Shown here piece by piece: positions 13,064 to 14,249 of a stretch of 14,249 nt of DNA (its first letter is position 1; each line of letters starts with the position of its first letter). This DNA is from Rhodospirillales bacterium (GTDB lineage: Bacteria; Pseudomonadota; Alphaproteobacteria; Micavibrionales; UBA2020): the NCBI GenBank assembly GCA_023266795.1, contig JAHFPI010000024.1, forward strand, positions 1-14,249, written 5' to 3'. Made by a program: the position numbers and the translations under genes. The notes beneath the pieces were generated by a model, which did not search any database, was not told the DNA's origin, and worked only from the letters and a program-made list of their open reading frames with translations.

Positions 13064-13148
13064 GTGTTTCTGTAAAATATCATGGCGCATTAATCTTTAG
13101 GCTTTATCATGTTTTTAGCTTATAAATCAAAGGGAAACAGAGGTTAAT

Positions 13149-14249
13149 GTGCCGCTTTCCCTGCATAAAATAAATATCAGCCAGTTCCGCTGCTACGAGG
13201 CCGTCCGGCTGGACCTGACGGGCGGGGCGGCGGGCATCGTCGTGCTGACCGGTCCCAACGGTGCGGGCAAGACCAACATTCTGGAGGCCATCAGCCTGCT
13301 GGTGCCGGGCAAGGGGCTGCGCGGCGCCGATATCCTCGACATGAAAAACCGCTGCGCCGGTGCAGAGGACGTCTGGGCGGTCTCGGCGGAAGTGGAAACC
13401 TCCATGGGTCTCACGGTGCGGATCGGCACGGGGCTTGACCGTGACGCGAAACGCCGCCTTGTGCGTATCAACGGCAAGGACGCCAAAAGCCAGAACGAAC
13501 TCTCCGGCTTTATTTCCGCCGTCTGGCTGACGCCGCAGATGGACCGGCTGTTTCTCGAAGGCGCATCGGCGCGGCGCAAATTCCTCGACCGGCTGGTGTT
13601 CGCCTATGAGCCGGATCACGTCACCCGCCTCAACCGCTACGACAAAACCATGCGCGAGCGGATGAAGCTGTTGCAGGGAGAGCGCGCCGCTGACCCCGCA
13701 TGGCTGCAAAGCCTCGAAGCGCAGATGTCCGCCGACGCGGTGTCGATTGCGGCCTCGCGCCTGAATTTAATCCGGCATTTGCAGCAGCAGGTTGCCGGCC
13801 TCGGCGTTACCTCCCCGCTGTTCCCGCAGCCGCAACTGGCCATGACCGGCTGGGTGGAGCAGGAAGTGGAAGCGCATCCGGCAGTGGACGTGGAAGACGC
13901 ATTGAAACACAAACTCGCCGCCGCGCGTCCGCTTGACCGCGCCGCAGGCCGCACCCATGAGGGCATCCACCGCAGCGATCTGCAGGTAACCTACGCCGGA
14001 AAAGACATGCCTGCCGCGCAATGCTCGACCGGCGAGCAGAAAGCGCTGCTGGTCTCCGTCATCCTCGCCCACGCGCTGATGATGAAAGCGGAAAAAGGTT
14101 TCGTGCCGATCATCCTGCTCGACGAAGTGGCGGCGCATCTCGACGCCGCACGGCGGCAGCAGCTCTTTGACCAGTTGCAGGCGCTCGGCGGGCAGATCTG
14201 GCTGACGGGCACGGATGAAACTATTTTCTCCTCTCTCCGCGACAGCGCA
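13149..14249 (+). CDS. recF: DNA replication and repair protein RecF (partial, C-terminus beyond right edge)
   Basis: SMC-like ATPase that acts with RecO and RecR to load RecA at gapped DNA. 367 codons are visible from the GTG at 13149 to the edge. Walker A GPNGAGKTN at 35-43 (K41), the ABC signature CSTGEQKALLVS near 295, and Walker B with D-loop PIILLDEVAAHLD near 322-334 are intact, as is the near-terminal GQIWLTGTDETIF. Probably only 10-25 residues are missing. The GTG start is supported by AGAGG 5 nt upstream; the overlapping ATG at 13147 is out of frame and stops quickly. In many bacteria recF follows dnaN; here it follows a divergently transcribed hypothetical pair, so it must have its own promoter. 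A weak candidate is TATAAA at 13121-13126. Confidence 0.96.
   Translation, partial: MPLSLHKINISQFRCYEAVRLDLTGGAAGIVVLTGPNGAGKTNILEAISLLVPGKGLRGADILDMKNRCAGAEDVWAVSAEVETSMGLTVRIGTGLDRDAKRRLVRINGKDAKSQNELSGFISAVWLTPQMDRLFLEGASARRKFLDRLVFAYEPDHVTRLNRYDKTMRERMKLLQGERAADPAWLQSLEAQMSADAVSIAASRLNLIRHLQQQVAGLGVTSPLFPQPQLAMTGWVEQEVEAHPAVDVEDALKHKLAAARPLDRAAGRTHEGIHRSDLQVTYAGKDMPAAQCSTGEQKALLVSVILAHALMMKAEKGFVPIILLDEVAAHLDAARRQQLFDQLQALGGQIWLTGTDETIFSSLRDSA

Overview
The window looks like the chromosome of an alphaproteobacterium. The ClpS and ClpA sequences, RecF, and the SPOR-tailed D,D-carboxypeptidase followed by a TPR lipoprotein-like gene all have an alphaproteobacterial character. Base composition is high outside the 2.2-5.5 kb block (hand count 43/60 G+C in 6481-6540) and lower inside it (29/60 in 4201-4260). 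I cannot name the genus; a Micavibrio/Rhodospirillales-like organism is only a guess.

Layout. (1) 1-2047, minus strand: clpS then clpA (cut by the left edge), the N-degron adaptor and unfoldase of the ClpAP protease. (2) 2180-5481, minus strand: six tandem paralogous genes for small leaderless proteins with a DUF1566 (Lcl C-terminal, C-type-lectin-like) core. They are packed with 6-nt gaps or a 4-nt overlap and read in the order 5481 to 2180. This is the most unusual region. (3) 5723-7596, plus strand: a serine-type D-Ala-D-Ala carboxypeptidase with a SPOR tail, overlapping a secreted TPR protein. (4) 7718-9103, minus strand: a large ankyrin-repeat protein, separated from the TPR gene by an inverted pair of REP-like hairpins. 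(5) 9315-11667, plus strand: an exported trypsin-like protease overlapping an FHA protein with five membrane segments. (6) 11775-12976, minus strand: two tandem paralogs of unknown function behind a good sigma70-type promoter. (7) 13149 to the right edge, plus strand: recF, missing only its tail.

How the genes may work together. ClpS/ClpA, the carboxypeptidase and RecF are housekeeping functions. The six-gene array has the form of a repertoire: an almost invariant N-terminal segment, a variable-length Ala/Glu/Lys linker, a conserved DUF1566 framework and a strongly diverged C-terminal third. That suggests one shared partner or destination and several ligand specificities; this is inference. 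The protease-FHA pair suggests an envelope unit linking phosphopeptide recognition at the membrane with proteolysis outside it. No rRNA, tRNA, CRISPR, insertion sequence, integrase or reverse transcriptase gene was seen. No gene-free stretch exceeds 300 bases; the longest is 5482-5722.
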